Origin: an uncultured Devosia sp.
Lineage (GTDB): Bacteria; Pseudomonadota; Alphaproteobacteria; Rhizobiales; Devosiaceae
Direction: 5' to 3'
Length of the DNA stretch: 64,000 nt
Assembly (NCBI RefSeq): GCF_913055165.1
Contig: NZ_CAJXJS010000001.1
Location: 124,001 to 188,000, forward strand
Part shown: in pieces, positions 27,165 through 35,671 of the stretch
Numbering within the stretch: the first letter of the stretch is position 1
How the letters are laid out: each line of letters begins with the position of its first letter
Made by a program: the position numbers and the translations under genes
Notes under the pieces: generated by a model
What the model saw: only the letters and a program-made list of their open reading frames with translations
Told to the model about the DNA's origin: nothing
Databases searched by the model: none

Positions 27165-27983
27165 ATGACCTACCAGCCCCGCCGCCCCTCCATCCTTTCG
27201 CGCATGCCCTGGTGGCTGCTGGCCATCGGCCTGCTTTTCGTGCTGGGGCTGTGGGCCATCACCACCAACGGCACCTATGCTTCGATCTTCCGCACCCTCT
27301 CGGGCGGTGTGCTGACAACGCTCTGGGTCACTATCCTGGCTTTTGTCGCCGCCACCGCGCTGGGCCTGCTGATCGCCCTGGCACGCACTTCGGGCAATCG
27401 GGTGCTGCGCGAGGTCGCGACATTCTATGTCGAGATCATTCGCGGCATCCCCATTCTGGTGTTTCTGTTCTACGTTGCCTTTGTCGCGGCGCCTGCCATG
27501 GTGGCCGGCTTCAACTGGGTCTTCGCTCCGCTGATCGATTGGGGTCTTCTGGCCCCGGCCACGGTACGCGGCTTCGACTTTGTCTGGCGTGCCATCTTCG
27601 CGCTGACCGTGTGCTATTCCGCCTTCATCGCCGAAATCTTCCGCGCCGGCATCGAGGCGGTGGGGCGCGGCCAGATCGAGGCGGCCCGATCATTGGGGTT
27701 GAGCCGCTGGCATTGCTTCCGCCATATCATTTTCCCCCAGGCCCTGCGCACCATTCTGCCCCCGCTCGGCAATGATTTCGTCTCCATGGTCAAGGACAGC
27801 GCCCTTGTCTCGGCGCTCGGCGTGCAGGACATCACCCAGTTGGGCAAGCTCTCGGCCTCCTCGAGCTTCCTGTTCTTCGAGACCTACAACGTCGTCGCCT
27901 TCCTCTACCTCACCATGACCATCTCGCTTTCCCTGCTGGTGCGCTGGCTGGAAAAGGTGATGGACGGACGGGTCGTGCGCTAG
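27165..27983 (+). CDS. amino-acid-type ABC permease (HisM family)
   Basis: Inner-membrane permease, 272 residues, with about five or six helices, an N-terminal arginine/proline-rich start, the HisM-type motif [14 protein letters not shown] and the EAA loop [22 protein letters not shown]. It is typical of polar amino acid importers. The ATG at 27165 follows the repeat; no good ribosome site is visible. Only one permease and no ATPase gene are present, so a homodimer using an ATPase from elsewhere is likely. Confidence 0.88.
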   Translation: MTYQPRRPSILSRMPWWLLAIGLLFVLGLWAITTNGTYASIFRTLSGGVLTTLWVTILAFVAATALGLLIALARTSGNRVLREVATFYVEIIRGIPILVFLFYVAFVAAPAMVAGFNWVFAPLIDWGLLAPATVRGFDFVWRAIFALTVCYSAFIAEIFRAGIEAVGRGQIEAARSLGLSRWHCFRHIIFPQALRTILPPLGNDFVSMVKDSALVSALGVQDITQLGKLSASSSFLFFETYNVVAFLYLTMTISLSLLVRWLEKVMDGRVVR

Positions 27984-28052
27984 GATTTGCGCGGTCATCT
28001 TGCACCGGGCGCCGCGACCCACCATCTTGTTCCGGTCAGCCGGAGGACCTCC

Positions 28053-28580
28053 ATGCATTCCATCGCCCGCCTTGCCATCGTCGCCGCCGCGGCCATCTCC
28101 CTTGCCGCCTGTGGCAATCGCAACGAGGTGGGCAATGTCGGGGTCGACTGGACTGGCAATGACATCTCGATCGAGGCGCTGGCCGATCCCGATGTCGAGG
28201 GCGTGGTGTGCCACCTCTCCTTCTTCAATCGCTCCTTTATCGACCGGCTGAGCCAGGGCAACTGGTTCGAAGACCCTTCTTATTCCGCGCTCGATTGCTC
28301 GGCAGTCGGCCCGATTACCGTGGGCGACATCTCTACCCGCGGCGCTGGCGAGGAGATTTTCCGCGAAGGCCGCTCGCTGATCTGGAAGTCGCTGCGCGTC
28401 ACCCGCATCTATGATGCGGCCAACAACGCGCTGGTCTATCTGGCTCATGCCCGCCAGATCCAGCAGGGCTCGGGCAAGATGAGCCTTTCAGTGGTGCCGC
28501 TCAACGGGCTTGATGTGACCTGGGAAAATGGCGCGCCCACGCCACAGCCCGCGGTCGAAGGCTCGGTCCTGGTGCAATAG
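28053..28580 (+). CDS. creA: CreA-family protein
   Basis: 175 residues. The N-terminus ends in LAACGNRN, which could be a lipobox (Cys19 in the LAAC context) or a simple signal peptide. The body has the CreA hallmark EVGNVGVDWTGNDISIEALADPDVEGVVCHLS and later DCSAVGPI and SLRVTRIYD. CreA is a conserved periplasmic-type protein of unknown role, named for its place in the E. coli creABCD locus; creBCD are not here. GGAGGACCTCC precedes the ATG. Confidence 0.88.
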   Translation: MHSIARLAIVAAAAISLAACGNRNEVGNVGVDWTGNDISIEALADPDVEGVVCHLSFFNRSFIDRLSQGNWFEDPSYSALDCSAVGPITVGDISTRGAGEEIFREGRSLIWKSLRVTRIYDAANNALVYLAHARQIQQGSGKMSLSVVPLNGLDVTWENGAPTPQPAVEGSVLVQ

Positions 28581-28680
28581 CACTCGATACGATTTGAATT
28601 AAAACACCATCAAACCCGCCATGACCGCGCAATGAGTCGGTGCCAGCCTTCTCGGGCAGTCGATGTCCCGGGAGGGGTTC

Positions 28681-28884
28681 ATGTCGGGTTTGCTCGCCTA
28701 TCTGGCCGATAATGCGGCCGATCTGCTGCTCAATGCCACCTTTGGCCTGTCGGTCTACATGATCGCCAGGCTGCTCAAGGCCAGCCCGTCTGCGGCCATA
28801 GTCTTCGCCGCCATCCCCTTTGGCGCGATCCTGCTGCTGCAAAATCCGGCCGTGCCGAACCGCCTCATGGCGCTGTTGGGCTGA
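28681..28884 (+). CDS. small membrane protein, unknown function
   Basis: 67 residues: MSGLLAYLADNAADLLLN, then two hydrophobic stretches (about 17-33 and 40-58) separated by LKASPS. GGGAGGGG lies just before the ATG. No family recognised. It stands alone between creA and the peroxiredoxin gene. Confidence 0.55.
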   Translation: MSGLLAYLADNAADLLLNATFGLSVYMIARLLKASPSAAIVFAAIPFGAILLLQNPAVPNRLMALLG

Positions 28885-29054
28885 CCAGCCTCATTTCGAT
28901 CCACAGATCGCAACGGCAACGGCTTGCCTGAATGGGCCTGAACAAGGCAAAACCATTCCGCTTGCCTCCGCTTCAATCGGGGGGCATCAGCACGATATTC
29001 TAGCCATCACAATAGACAGCAGACCTGCGACAGCGCGGGCAGAGGAAGACGACC

Positions 29055-29690
29055 ATGGCAATCCTGATTGGCGATACCGCCCCGGACTTCACTCTCGAAT
29101 CCACCGAGGGCACCATCCACTTCCACGATTTCATCGAAGGATCCTGGGCGGTGCTGTTCAGCCACCCCAAGAACTTCACCCCGGTCTGCACCACCGAACT
29201 GGGCTACACCGCCAAGCTCAAGGACGAATTCGCCAAGCGCGGCGTCAAGGTGCTGGGCCTGTCCGTCGACAAGCTCGAAGATCACGCCGGCTGGGCCAAG
29301 GACATCGAGGAAACCCAGGGCTCGGCCCTCAACTTCCCGCTCCTGGCCGATACCCAGGGTGAGGTCGCGCGCAAATACGACATGATCCACCCCAATGCCG
29401 ACAACACGCTGACCGTACGTTCGCTTTTCGTCATCGGGCCGGACAAGAAGGTCAAGCTCAAGATCGAATATCCTGCTTCGACGGGCCGCAATTTCGATGA
29501 GATCCTGCGCGTCATCGACAGCCTGCAACTGACCGCCAAACATCAGGTTGCCACCCCGGTGAACTGGAAGAATGGCGAAGACGTCATCATCGTCCCCGCT
29601 GTTTCCAATGAAGCGGCCAAGGACAAATTCCCGGGTGGCTGGAAGGAAGTAAAACCCTATCTCCGCATTGTGCCTCAGCCCCAGGGCTGA
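29055..29690 (+). CDS. 1-Cys peroxiredoxin (Prx6 type)
   Basis: Reduces hydrogen peroxide and alkyl hydroperoxides in the cytoplasm. 211 residues; peroxidatic Cys45 in FTPVCTTELG with Thr42, and the Prx6-type C-terminal domain (GRNFDEILRVIDSLQLTAKH, then VATPVNWKNGEDVIIVPAVS). Length and motifs match Prx6 rather than AhpC. GCAGAGGAAGACGACC precedes the ATG. A strong terminator follows. Confidence 0.94.
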   Translation: MAILIGDTAPDFTLESTEGTIHFHDFIEGSWAVLFSHPKNFTPVCTTELGYTAKLKDEFAKRGVKVLGLSVDKLEDHAGWAKDIEETQGSALNFPLLADTQGEVARKYDMIHPNADNTLTVRSLFVIGPDKKVKLKIEYPASTGRNFDEILRVIDSLQLTAKHQVATPVNWKNGEDVIIVPAVSNEAAKDKFPGGWKEVKPYLRIVPQPQG

Positions 29691-29727
29691 TTGCACCACA
29701 TTCTTCGTTTCTCTCCCTGACCAACTG

Positions 29728-29759
29728 GGCGATGGCTTCCGGCCATCGCCTTTTTCTTT
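29728..29759 (+). terminator. intrinsic terminator of the peroxiredoxin gene
   Basis: GGCGATGGC, TTCCG loop, GCCATCGCC, then TTTTTCTTT: a perfect 9-bp stem with T tract. Confidence 0.95.
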
Positions 29760-29954
29760 GCCCGAAGTCCACCCCGCCAGCCACATTGATGCCCCATTCT
29801 GGCCGGGGCGAGCGGTAATCGAGCCCAAATGCCTGCTGTGGCCGCCACCAGATCGCGCCCGGATGTCTGGTTTGCCGGAACCGTTGCCGCATGGCCACAC
29901 TCCGCAAACCGGTTCCTCTATTGCCCAGATTTGGGCCTCAGCATGACAGGTTGG

Positions 29955-30070
29955 ACGTAAATCCGTGGATTCAGTTTCTAAGGTTTACGTGATCTTGCGC
30001 CGCCCCGACTGGCGCAAGGCTTTGGAAACCTGCGGCAGAGCGGCCACAAACTGGGGCGGGACGTCGCAGG
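29955..30070 (+). other. intergenic region with nested inverted repeats, possible structured leader
   Basis: The 458-base gap between peroxiredoxin and the RlpA-like gene holds, after the terminator, three inverted repeats: ACGTAAA/TTTACGT (29955-29961, 29984-29990), CTTGCGCC/GGCGCAAG (29994-30001, 30011-30018) and CCTGCG/CGCAGG (30029-30034, 30065-30070). They could form an untranslated leader or small RNA. A 63-codon frame here lacks a ribosome site and a recognisable product, so I do not call it coding. Confidence 0.35.
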
Positions 30071-30148
30071 CGGCCCAAACGGCCCAGATTCGGGCGGGCA
30101 CTGCCTCTATTGAAGCGGCATCGAAAACTTCAGTGAGCCTCCAGACCA

Positions 30149-30505
30149 TTGACTAAGCGTATCGCAATCGCCGCCGTATCGGCCGCAACCCTCCTCGCCT
30201 TCTCCGCTTCGGCCGCCTATGCCCAGTGTGGCGGCGCCTCCTGGTATGGCCCGGGATTTCACGGCAAGACGGCTGCCTCCGGCCAGATCTTCGACCAGAA
30301 CGCCATGACCGCCGCCCACCGCACCCTGCCTTTCGGCACCAAGGTCGAGGTGACCGACCAATCCACCGGCAAGTCCGTGGAAGTCACCATCAACGATCGC
30401 GGCCCCTTCGTGGGCAAGCGCATCATCGACCTCTCCAAGGGGGCCGCCGCAGCTCTGGGTTTCCAGAACAAGGGCGTCACCTCTGTCTGCATCGCGCAGC
30501 GCTAA
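30149..30505 (+). CDS. RlpA-like (double-psi beta-barrel) secreted protein
   Basis: 118 residues. A signal peptide (about 1-26, ending SAAYAQ) is followed by GGASWYGPGFHGKTAASGQIF, then MTAAHRTLPFGTKVEVTD and VTINDRGPFVGKRIIDLSKGAA, the core of RlpA/septal-ring lytic transglycosylase proteins, including the catalytic-type Asp in NDRGP. There is no SPOR domain, so it lacks the septum-targeting part of long RlpA. The frame begins at TTG; no ATG is available before the signal peptide. Confidence 0.85.
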   Translation: MTKRIAIAAVSAATLLAFSASAAYAQCGGASWYGPGFHGKTAASGQIFDQNAMTAAHRTLPFGTKVEVTDQSTGKSVEVTINDRGPFVGKRIIDLSKGAAAALGFQNKGVTSVCIAQR

Positions 30506-30530
30506 GATATTCACCCGTCTTCCGGGATGA

Positions 30531-30560
30531 AAAGGGCCGCCTTCGGGGCGGCCCTTTTTT
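30531..30560 (+). terminator. intrinsic terminator of the RlpA-like gene
   Basis: AAAGGGCCGCC, TTCGG loop, GGCGGCCCTTT plus further T. The stem is perfect over 11 bp and the A/T flanks allow use by the facing aldo/keto reductase gene. Confidence 0.92.
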
Positions 30561-30563
30561 GTC

Positions 30564-31526
30564 TCAGCGCAGGCCCAGCGCCTCGATGGCGGCGACCTGT
30601 TCGGTTTCCAGCGGGCCCAGGGTCTCGGCCGCCACCGCCTCATCGAGTTCGGCCCGGTTCTTCACCCCCAGCACCAGCGTATCGACCCCGGCAATGCCCA
30701 GTGCATAGCGATGCGCGATCAGCGCCGGCGACGCGCCCCATTGCCGGCACAGCGCGCGGTAAGGTTCGGCGCGGGCAAAGTCACGGCTGGTGGGCGAATT
30801 GTCATCGCGGTCCAGTGCTCCGGTCAGCGCCCCGGCCTGCACGGCCCGCACCCCCATCACGCCCACGCCGGCCGCTTTGGCGGCAGCAATAACATCGCGC
30901 GGCCGCGGATCGAGCCCCGTGCCATTCATTTCGCCCGGACTGTCGAGCAGATTGGCAATCGCTTGCACGGCGGCGGGTAGGGGACCATCGGACAATGCCG
31001 CGATGGTGGCCGCCGCGTGGTTGATCCCGGTAATCCCCCAATCGCCAATCAGCCCGTCTCTGACCAGTTGCGCAAAGGCCGGCCGCACCGCTTCACGATA
31101 AAAGGTCAGCGCGGTCGAGCGCTCATCCTTGGGCGGCTGGCCCGGCGGATACTCGAAATCATCGGGCCGGATTTCCGAATGCAGCAGCATCATGTCGACC
31201 CGCTCGAGCTGCATGGCGACAAGACTATGCTCCAGCGATGCACGGAGCTGGTCATAGGCCTGGTCCGGCGCCACCGTGCCAAGGCTATACTTTGTGGTCA
31301 CCCGGACGCCGTCTGGCAGTTTGCCTTCAAAGGCCCGCCCGATCATCGCTTCACAGATCTTGTAGCCCGGCGCCGCATCGAGCAGCGTGATCCCGGCATC
31401 GACCGCCGCCCGCAAGGTGGCCACGGCCTCGTCCTCGGAGGTCGGCCCCCACACCTGCCCGATCCCGCCGCCGCCCAATGTCAGCCGGCTCACCGCGCCG
31501 AAGCGTCCCAATCGCGCGCTCTTCAT
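30564..31526 (-). CDS. aldo/keto reductase
   Basis: 320-residue NADPH-type oxidoreductase with a TIM-barrel. Tetrad residues are visible: Asp and Tyr in LDAAPGYKICEAMIG, Lys in VTTKYSLG and His in MMLLHSEI. The glycine-rich N-terminus (SRLTLGGGGIGQVWG) and long loops resemble the D-threo-aldose/L-fucose dehydrogenase subgroup. It begins one base after the stop of another aldo/keto reductase gene, so both are cotranscribed. Confidence 0.85.
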   Translation of the reverse strand: MKSARLGRFGAVSRLTLGGGGIGQVWGPTSEDEAVATLRAAVDAGITLLDAAPGYKICEAMIGRAFEGKLPDGVRVTTKYSLGTVAPDQAYDQLRASLEHSLVAMQLERVDMMLLHSEIRPDDFEYPPGQPPKDERSTALTFYREAVRPAFAQLVRDGLIGDWGITGINHAAATIAALSDGPLPAAVQAIANLLDSPGEMNGTGLDPRPRDVIAAAKAAGVGVMGVRAVQAGALTGALDRDDNSPTSRDFARAEPYRALCRQWGASPALIAHRYALGIAGVDTLVLGVKNRAELDEAVAAETLGPLETEQVAAIEALGLR

Positions 31527-31527
31527 C

Positions 31528-32523
31528 TCAAGCCTCCATCATGTCTGCGTGCATAATTGCATCAATTTCCGCCATCACCGCGGCGGGCAGCGGGCCTTTT
31601 TCCAAAGCGCCGAGATTGTCGCGCACCTGGGCTTCGGTCTTGAAGCCGGGAATGGGGAAGGTGTGGGGCGAACGGGCCAGGATCCAGCCCAGCGCGCCCT
31701 GCGCCGGCGTGCGGCCGCCGCTGGTCAAAAGGTCACGCAGCGCCTCGATCCGGGCCAGGGCTTCCGGTGTCGGCGTGCCATCCTTGAAATGCTTGACCCA
31801 TGAATGGCCGGCGCCGCGCACATCGCTGCCCGGCAGGCGGCTCGCGGCCGAGAACTTGCCCGAGAGCAGGCCCATGGCCAGCGGCGAACGATTAAGGCTC
31901 GCCAATCCCGCCTCGGCGCAGAGCGCCAGCATCTCCGGCCCGTCATGCAGCACGTTGAGCTCCTGCTGCACCGCCGCGAAATGCGGATAATCCAGCATCC
32001 GCCGCGCGGCCTGGGCATTGTCGGTGCTCCAGCCCCAGGCCTTGATCCGCCCGGCCTCGGCCAATTTCTCCAGCGCCTCGGCGGCCGCGTCGGCCTGATC
32101 CTCGGTCAGCTCGCCGGGATGGATCTGGTAGAGATCGATCTGCTCGACCCCCAACCGCTTGAGCGATTGCGCATTGGCCCACTCGATGTAACTGGGGCTC
32201 ACATCGATCGAGAGCAGGGCGCGCTTGGCCTCGTCATAGGTAAAGCCGAATTTGGTGGCGATGATGGCCTCGTCCCGGCGGCTCTTGAGCGCGGCGCCCA
32301 GCACCCGCTCGCTATGGCCGGTGCCATAAGCATCGGCGCTGTCGAACAGATTGGCGCCCAGATCAAGCGCGATCTGCAAGGCGCGGATCGATTGGGCGTC
32401 ATCCACATCGCCCCAGCCATCATTGCGCCCATCCAGCGTAAAATGCCCGCCAATCGCCCAGCAGCCCAGGCCAATGGCACCGGCCATGCGGCCGGTGCGC
32501 CCCAATTGTCGTTGCCACATCAT
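31528..32523 (-). CDS. aldo/keto reductase, second of a tandem pair
   Basis: 331 residues. Tetrad: Asp61 and Tyr66 (LFDSADAYGTGHSE), Lys91 (IIATKFGF) and His in LYQIHPGE. This is the common AKR11/12-like bacterial type. The start ATGATG overlaps the stop of an upstream DUF1127 microprotein gene, an unusual coupling. Products are distinct in sequence from the downstream reductase, so this is not a recent duplication. Confidence 0.88.
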   Translation of the reverse strand: MMWQRQLGRTGRMAGAIGLGCWAIGGHFTLDGRNDGWGDVDDAQSIRALQIALDLGANLFDSADAYGTGHSERVLGAALKSRRDEAIIATKFGFTYDEAKRALLSIDVSPSYIEWANAQSLKRLGVEQIDLYQIHPGELTEDQADAAAEALEKLAEAGRIKAWGWSTDNAQAARRMLDYPHFAAVQQELNVLHDGPEMLALCAEAGLASLNRSPLAMGLLSGKFSAASRLPGSDVRGAGHSWVKHFKDGTPTPEALARIEALRDLLTSGGRTPAQGALGWILARSPHTFPIPGFKTEAQVRDNLGALEKGPLPAAVMAEIDAIMHADMMEA

Positions 32524-32684
32524 TTGCGGTCTCCCTCAATGTCAATGCGGGCGATCACGTCATCGATCTGGTCGCGCTCAATGCCCAGATCGGCCAGGAT
32601 CCGGCTATCCAGCATGGCGAGCCGGCGGCGGGTATAGTTGCGCATATGCCAGGCATAGAGCCGGCGTCTGACGGGTTCGAACAT
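32520..32684 (-). CDS. DUF1127 small protein (54 residues)
   Basis: MFEPVRRRLYAWHMRNYTRR then LAMLDSRILADLGIERDQID: the arginine-rich short helix pair of DUF1127. Small DUF1127/YjiS-like proteins in alphaproteobacteria bind RNA and affect phosphate and carbon metabolism (known for Agrobacterium and Rhodobacter members). GGAGACGAG precedes the ATG at 32684. Its stop overlaps the reductase start, so reading of the two is coupled. Confidence 0.85.
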   Translation of the reverse strand: MFEPVRRRLYAWHMRNYTRRRLAMLDSRILADLGIERDQIDDVIARIDIEGDRK

Positions 32685-32867
32685 CGTCTCGTCTCCTCGA
32701 AATGGCCATGCAGCCACCAGCCGCCAGACCCGGCGAGTCGGCGTTTCATTCTTGGTGCTACAGGCAATTGACTCCGCCTCGTCCTGTAAGGCGGCGAGAC
32801 AAATATTGCGCAAATGCGGTCCTCTGCGCTACGATTGAAGTCGAAAGGCACATTGCAGGAATGAAAA

Positions 32868-33737
32868 GTGGATTTCTCCTGGGACGATTTGCGGCTCTTC
32901 CTCGATGTCGCCCGGCTCGGTGGCCTCAGCGCCGCCACCGGGACCACGGGCCTCTCCGCCGCCACGCTGGGCCGCCGCGTCACCGCCCTTGAGCATCAGA
33001 TCGGCGAGCCCTTGTTTGTGCGCAGCCAGACCGGCTACGCCTTGACCCCGGCGGGTGAGGAATTGCTGTTGCGCGCCGAGGAGGTCGAGGCGGCCATGCT
33101 CTCGCTCCGGCGCTGGAAGGACGGATCGATCGGCGAACGCGTGGTGCGGGTCTCGGCCGGGCCCTGGACCTCGGCCTTCATCGCCCGCCATATCGGCCAG
33201 ATCTGGACTGCGGCGGACCGCTTCGGCGTCGAGCTGGTCACCGCCAGCCACAAGGTCGATATCGGCCGCCGCCACGCCGATATCGGCATTCGCAATCAGC
33301 GACCGACCGAGCAATGGCTGGCCGGACGGCTGGTCGGCAAGGTGGCCTATGGCCTCTATGCCCGCCCCGAACTGATCAGTGGCGTTGCTGCCGGTTACTT
33401 CGTCGGCGCGGCAGGAGACAGCAGCCAGACCCATTCGGCCCGCTGGCTGCATGCCCGCCATGGCGACCGCATCGCCACCCGCGGCAATGACGCCATGAGC
33501 GTGCTCGAACTGGTCGCCGCGGGGGCCGGCATGTCGGTCTTTCCGTGTTTCGTCGGCGATGCCGATCCGCGCCTGTCGCGCATGGCCGGCACCATCCCCG
33601 AGCTCGAAACCGAGCAATGGCTGGTCTGCCACCATGAAGAGCGCCATACCCCGGCGGTGCGCACCGTCACCGAGCGCATCGCCGCCCTGATGCGCGAGCA
33701 GGGCCCCCTGTTTCGCGGTGAGCGCATTGCTGGCTGA
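32868..33737 (+). CDS. LysR-family transcriptional regulator
   Basis: 289 residues starting with GTG. N-terminal winged helix: WDDLRLFLDVARLGGLSAA, then LSAATLGRRVTALEHQIGEPLF, with an effector domain from about 90. It is divergent from the DUF1127-reductase unit (183 bases between starts), so those are its likely targets. Confidence 0.88.
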   Translation: MDFSWDDLRLFLDVARLGGLSAATGTTGLSAATLGRRVTALEHQIGEPLFVRSQTGYALTPAGEELLLRAEEVEAAMLSLRRWKDGSIGERVVRVSAGPWTSAFIARHIGQIWTAADRFGVELVTASHKVDIGRRHADIGIRNQRPTEQWLAGRLVGKVAYGLYARPELISGVAAGYFVGAAGDSSQTHSARWLHARHGDRIATRGNDAMSVLELVAAGAGMSVFPCFVGDADPRLSRMAGTIPELETEQWLVCHHEERHTPAVRTVTERIAALMREQGPLFRGERIAG

Positions 33738-33827
33738 AGCATTGAGAAAATATCGCGCATTAGCGGTGTGTTAGCAGCTTTGTCTTAGTATTCGCGCTGG
33801 ACGCAGGAAATAATTGAGAGCGATGCC

Positions 33828-34385
33828 ATGCGCGCATACGCCTATGTTGTCGGACCTGAAAATGGTCCGGGTACGGCCCTTCTCGATCTGGCGCGGGGGC
33901 TGGGCTTTGCCGGGGTCAGCCCGTTTTCGACCATGGCCCAGGCCGAACAGCAGACCCAGACCACGCCCATCTGTTTCTTTCTGTTCGCCGCCACCGAACA
34001 TCTCGAAAGCCTGCGCGGCATTGCCGAGGCGGTGCGCTTCAGCACCACGAGGCGCCTGCGCTTTTCCCCGCTGATCTATTTTTCCGAAAGTCCCTCGATC
34101 GAGGCGATCAGCGGCTGCATCAATATGGGTTTTGACGACGTCATCACCATGCCCTTCACCCGCAAGCGGGTGCTCGAGCGGATCACGCGGCAGGTCGGGC
34201 AGAACCTGGTCTACTACGAAACGCCCCGCTATTTCGGCCCCGACCGGCGCGGCCGTCCCGGCGTCGAACAGCGGTACGGCAATAGCCGCGGGTCCGGTCA
34301 GTTCCGCCGCCTCGAAATCGTCCGCAACCTGGTCAGCGGCATCAATGTGGTGCGCGACGATCATTTCGCGCCCGAGCCGGTGTGA
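33828..34385 (+). CDS. receiver-like protein with C-terminal GPDRR motif
   Basis: 185 residues. The first 125 have the alternating strand/helix pattern of a CheY-like receiver (PICFFLFAA, LIYFSES, GFDDVITMPFTRKRVLERI), but the phosphoacceptor Asp expected after the third strand is not evident, so phosphorylation is doubtful. The tail holds YFGPDRRGRPGVEQRYG, a basic motif that occurs at the C-terminus of some alphaproteobacterial signalling proteins. No DNA-binding domain. Possibly a phosphorylation-independent adaptor. Confidence 0.6.
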   Translation: MRAYAYVVGPENGPGTALLDLARGLGFAGVSPFSTMAQAEQQTQTTPICFFLFAATEHLESLRGIAEAVRFSTTRRLRFSPLIYFSESPSIEAISGCINMGFDDVITMPFTRKRVLERITRQVGQNLVYYETPRYFGPDRRGRPGVEQRYGNSRGSGQFRRLEIVRNLVSGINVVRDDHFAPEPV

Positions 34386-34498
34386 CCGGAATGCAAACGT
34401 TGCAATAAACCACTCCAGCGCTCTTCCCGCCCTATTCTCACCTGCCGGGAAATGGCCTAGCGTGCCGGCCATCGACCTTCCTTGAGCACTTTATCAAA

Positions 34499-35671
34499 AT
34501 GCGATTCGGCCTTGTCTTGCCGCCCCAGATCAAGGTCTTCGGGGCCTTCTTCATTTATTCGTTCTGCATGGGCGCCATGTTTCCGCGCCTGCCCGAAATC
34601 CAGGAAGCCATGGGCGTGGGCGAAGGCCAGCTTGGCTTGGCGCTGATCGGCTCGGCCGTCGGCACGCTGATTTCGCTGACCTTTGCCGGCCGCTTCATCG
34701 AGGCCCTGGGCTATCGGCGCATCCTGCTCGTTGCCATTCCGCTGCTCTCGGTGCTGTTTGCCGCCGCCGTCTGGGCTGCCAATCCGCTGGCCTTCTTCCT
34801 GCTGCTGGTGCCGGTGGGGCTGACCATTGGCTGCATCGAAATCATCATCAATATCGAGGCCGACCGGGTCGAACACGCCATTGGCCGCCGCATCATGAGC
34901 CGCGCCCATGCCTTTTGGAGCCTGGGCTTCTTTTCGGCCGGCATCGTAGGGTCCTTCATCGCCCGCACGGGCCTGGCGCCGCAATGGCATCTGATGATCA
35001 TGATCCCCGTGGTGCTGCTGGCCACGCTCGTCGTGCTGGGCCAGTTCCAGCCCGCCGCGCATCGCACGGGCTCGAGCACCGATGAAACCCCGCGCCTGGC
35101 CCGGCCCACCGCCACCATCATGGCGCTGGTGGCTGTCTGTCTCTCCGCCATGCTGATGGAAGGCGCCGGCATCGACTGGTCGGCCATCTATATGCGCAAC
35201 ATCTTTGACGCCACTCCGTTCTGGGCCGGCATCGCCGTTGCCGTGGTGGCCGGCTCCCAGGCCTTTGCCCGCTTCTTTGCCGATGGCTTTGTCGATCGTT
35301 TCGGCCCGGTGACCGTGGCACGGGTCCTGCTGACAATTCTGGGCGGCGGCGTGGTGCTGGCCTTTCTGGCCCCCTCGGCGCTGCTCGCCTATTGCGGCTT
35401 TGCCATGATCGGCTTCGGCTCGAGCGCCCTGTTCCCGCTGGCCATGTCCGCCGCCGCACAGCAGACGGACCGCCCCGCCGCCATCAATGTCGCCGCGCTG
35501 GCCCAGTTCTCCTTCACTGCCTTCCTGCTCGGCCCGCCGCTTCTGGGCTTCATCGCCGAGCATTTCGGCATCCAATGGACCTTCGGCGTCGGCTTTCCGC
35601 TGGTCCTGCTGGGCCTGTTCACCGCCCATGTGCTGGCGCCGCGCCCGGTCATCAAGACGGTGACGCCGTGA
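34499..35671 (+). CDS. MFS transporter, first of three paralogues
   Basis: 390 residues, about 12 helices in two six-helix halves. The loop after helix 1 has MFPRLPEIQEAMGVGEGQLG and helix 7-8 has GAGIDWSAIYMRNIF, both shared with the next gene; this is the YbjJ-like inner-membrane group. The substrate is unknown. Its stop overlaps the next transporter's GTG start (GTGA). Confidence 0.88.
   Translation: MRFGLVLPPQIKVFGAFFIYSFCMGAMFPRLPEIQEAMGVGEGQLGLALIGSAVGTLISLTFAGRFIEALGYRRILLVAIPLLSVLFAAAVWAANPLAFFLLLVPVGLTIGCIEIIINIEADRVEHAIGRRIMSRAHAFWSLGFFSAGIVGSFIARTGLAPQWHLMIMIPVVLLATLVVLGQFQPAAHRTGSSTDETPRLARPTATIMALVAVCLSAMLMEGAGIDWSAIYMRNIFDATPFWAGIAVAVVAGSQAFARFFADGFVDRFGPVTVARVLLTILGGGVVLAFLAPSALLAYCGFAMIGFGSSALFPLAMSAAAQQTDRPAAINVAALAQFSFTAFLLGPPLLGFIAEHFGIQWTFGVGFPLVLLGLFTAHVLAPRPVIKTVTP

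Noticed and set aside
29965-30156. 63-codon frame before the RlpA-like gene
   Set aside because: No ribosome site, no family, composition unlike neighbours, and it overlaps inverted repeats.
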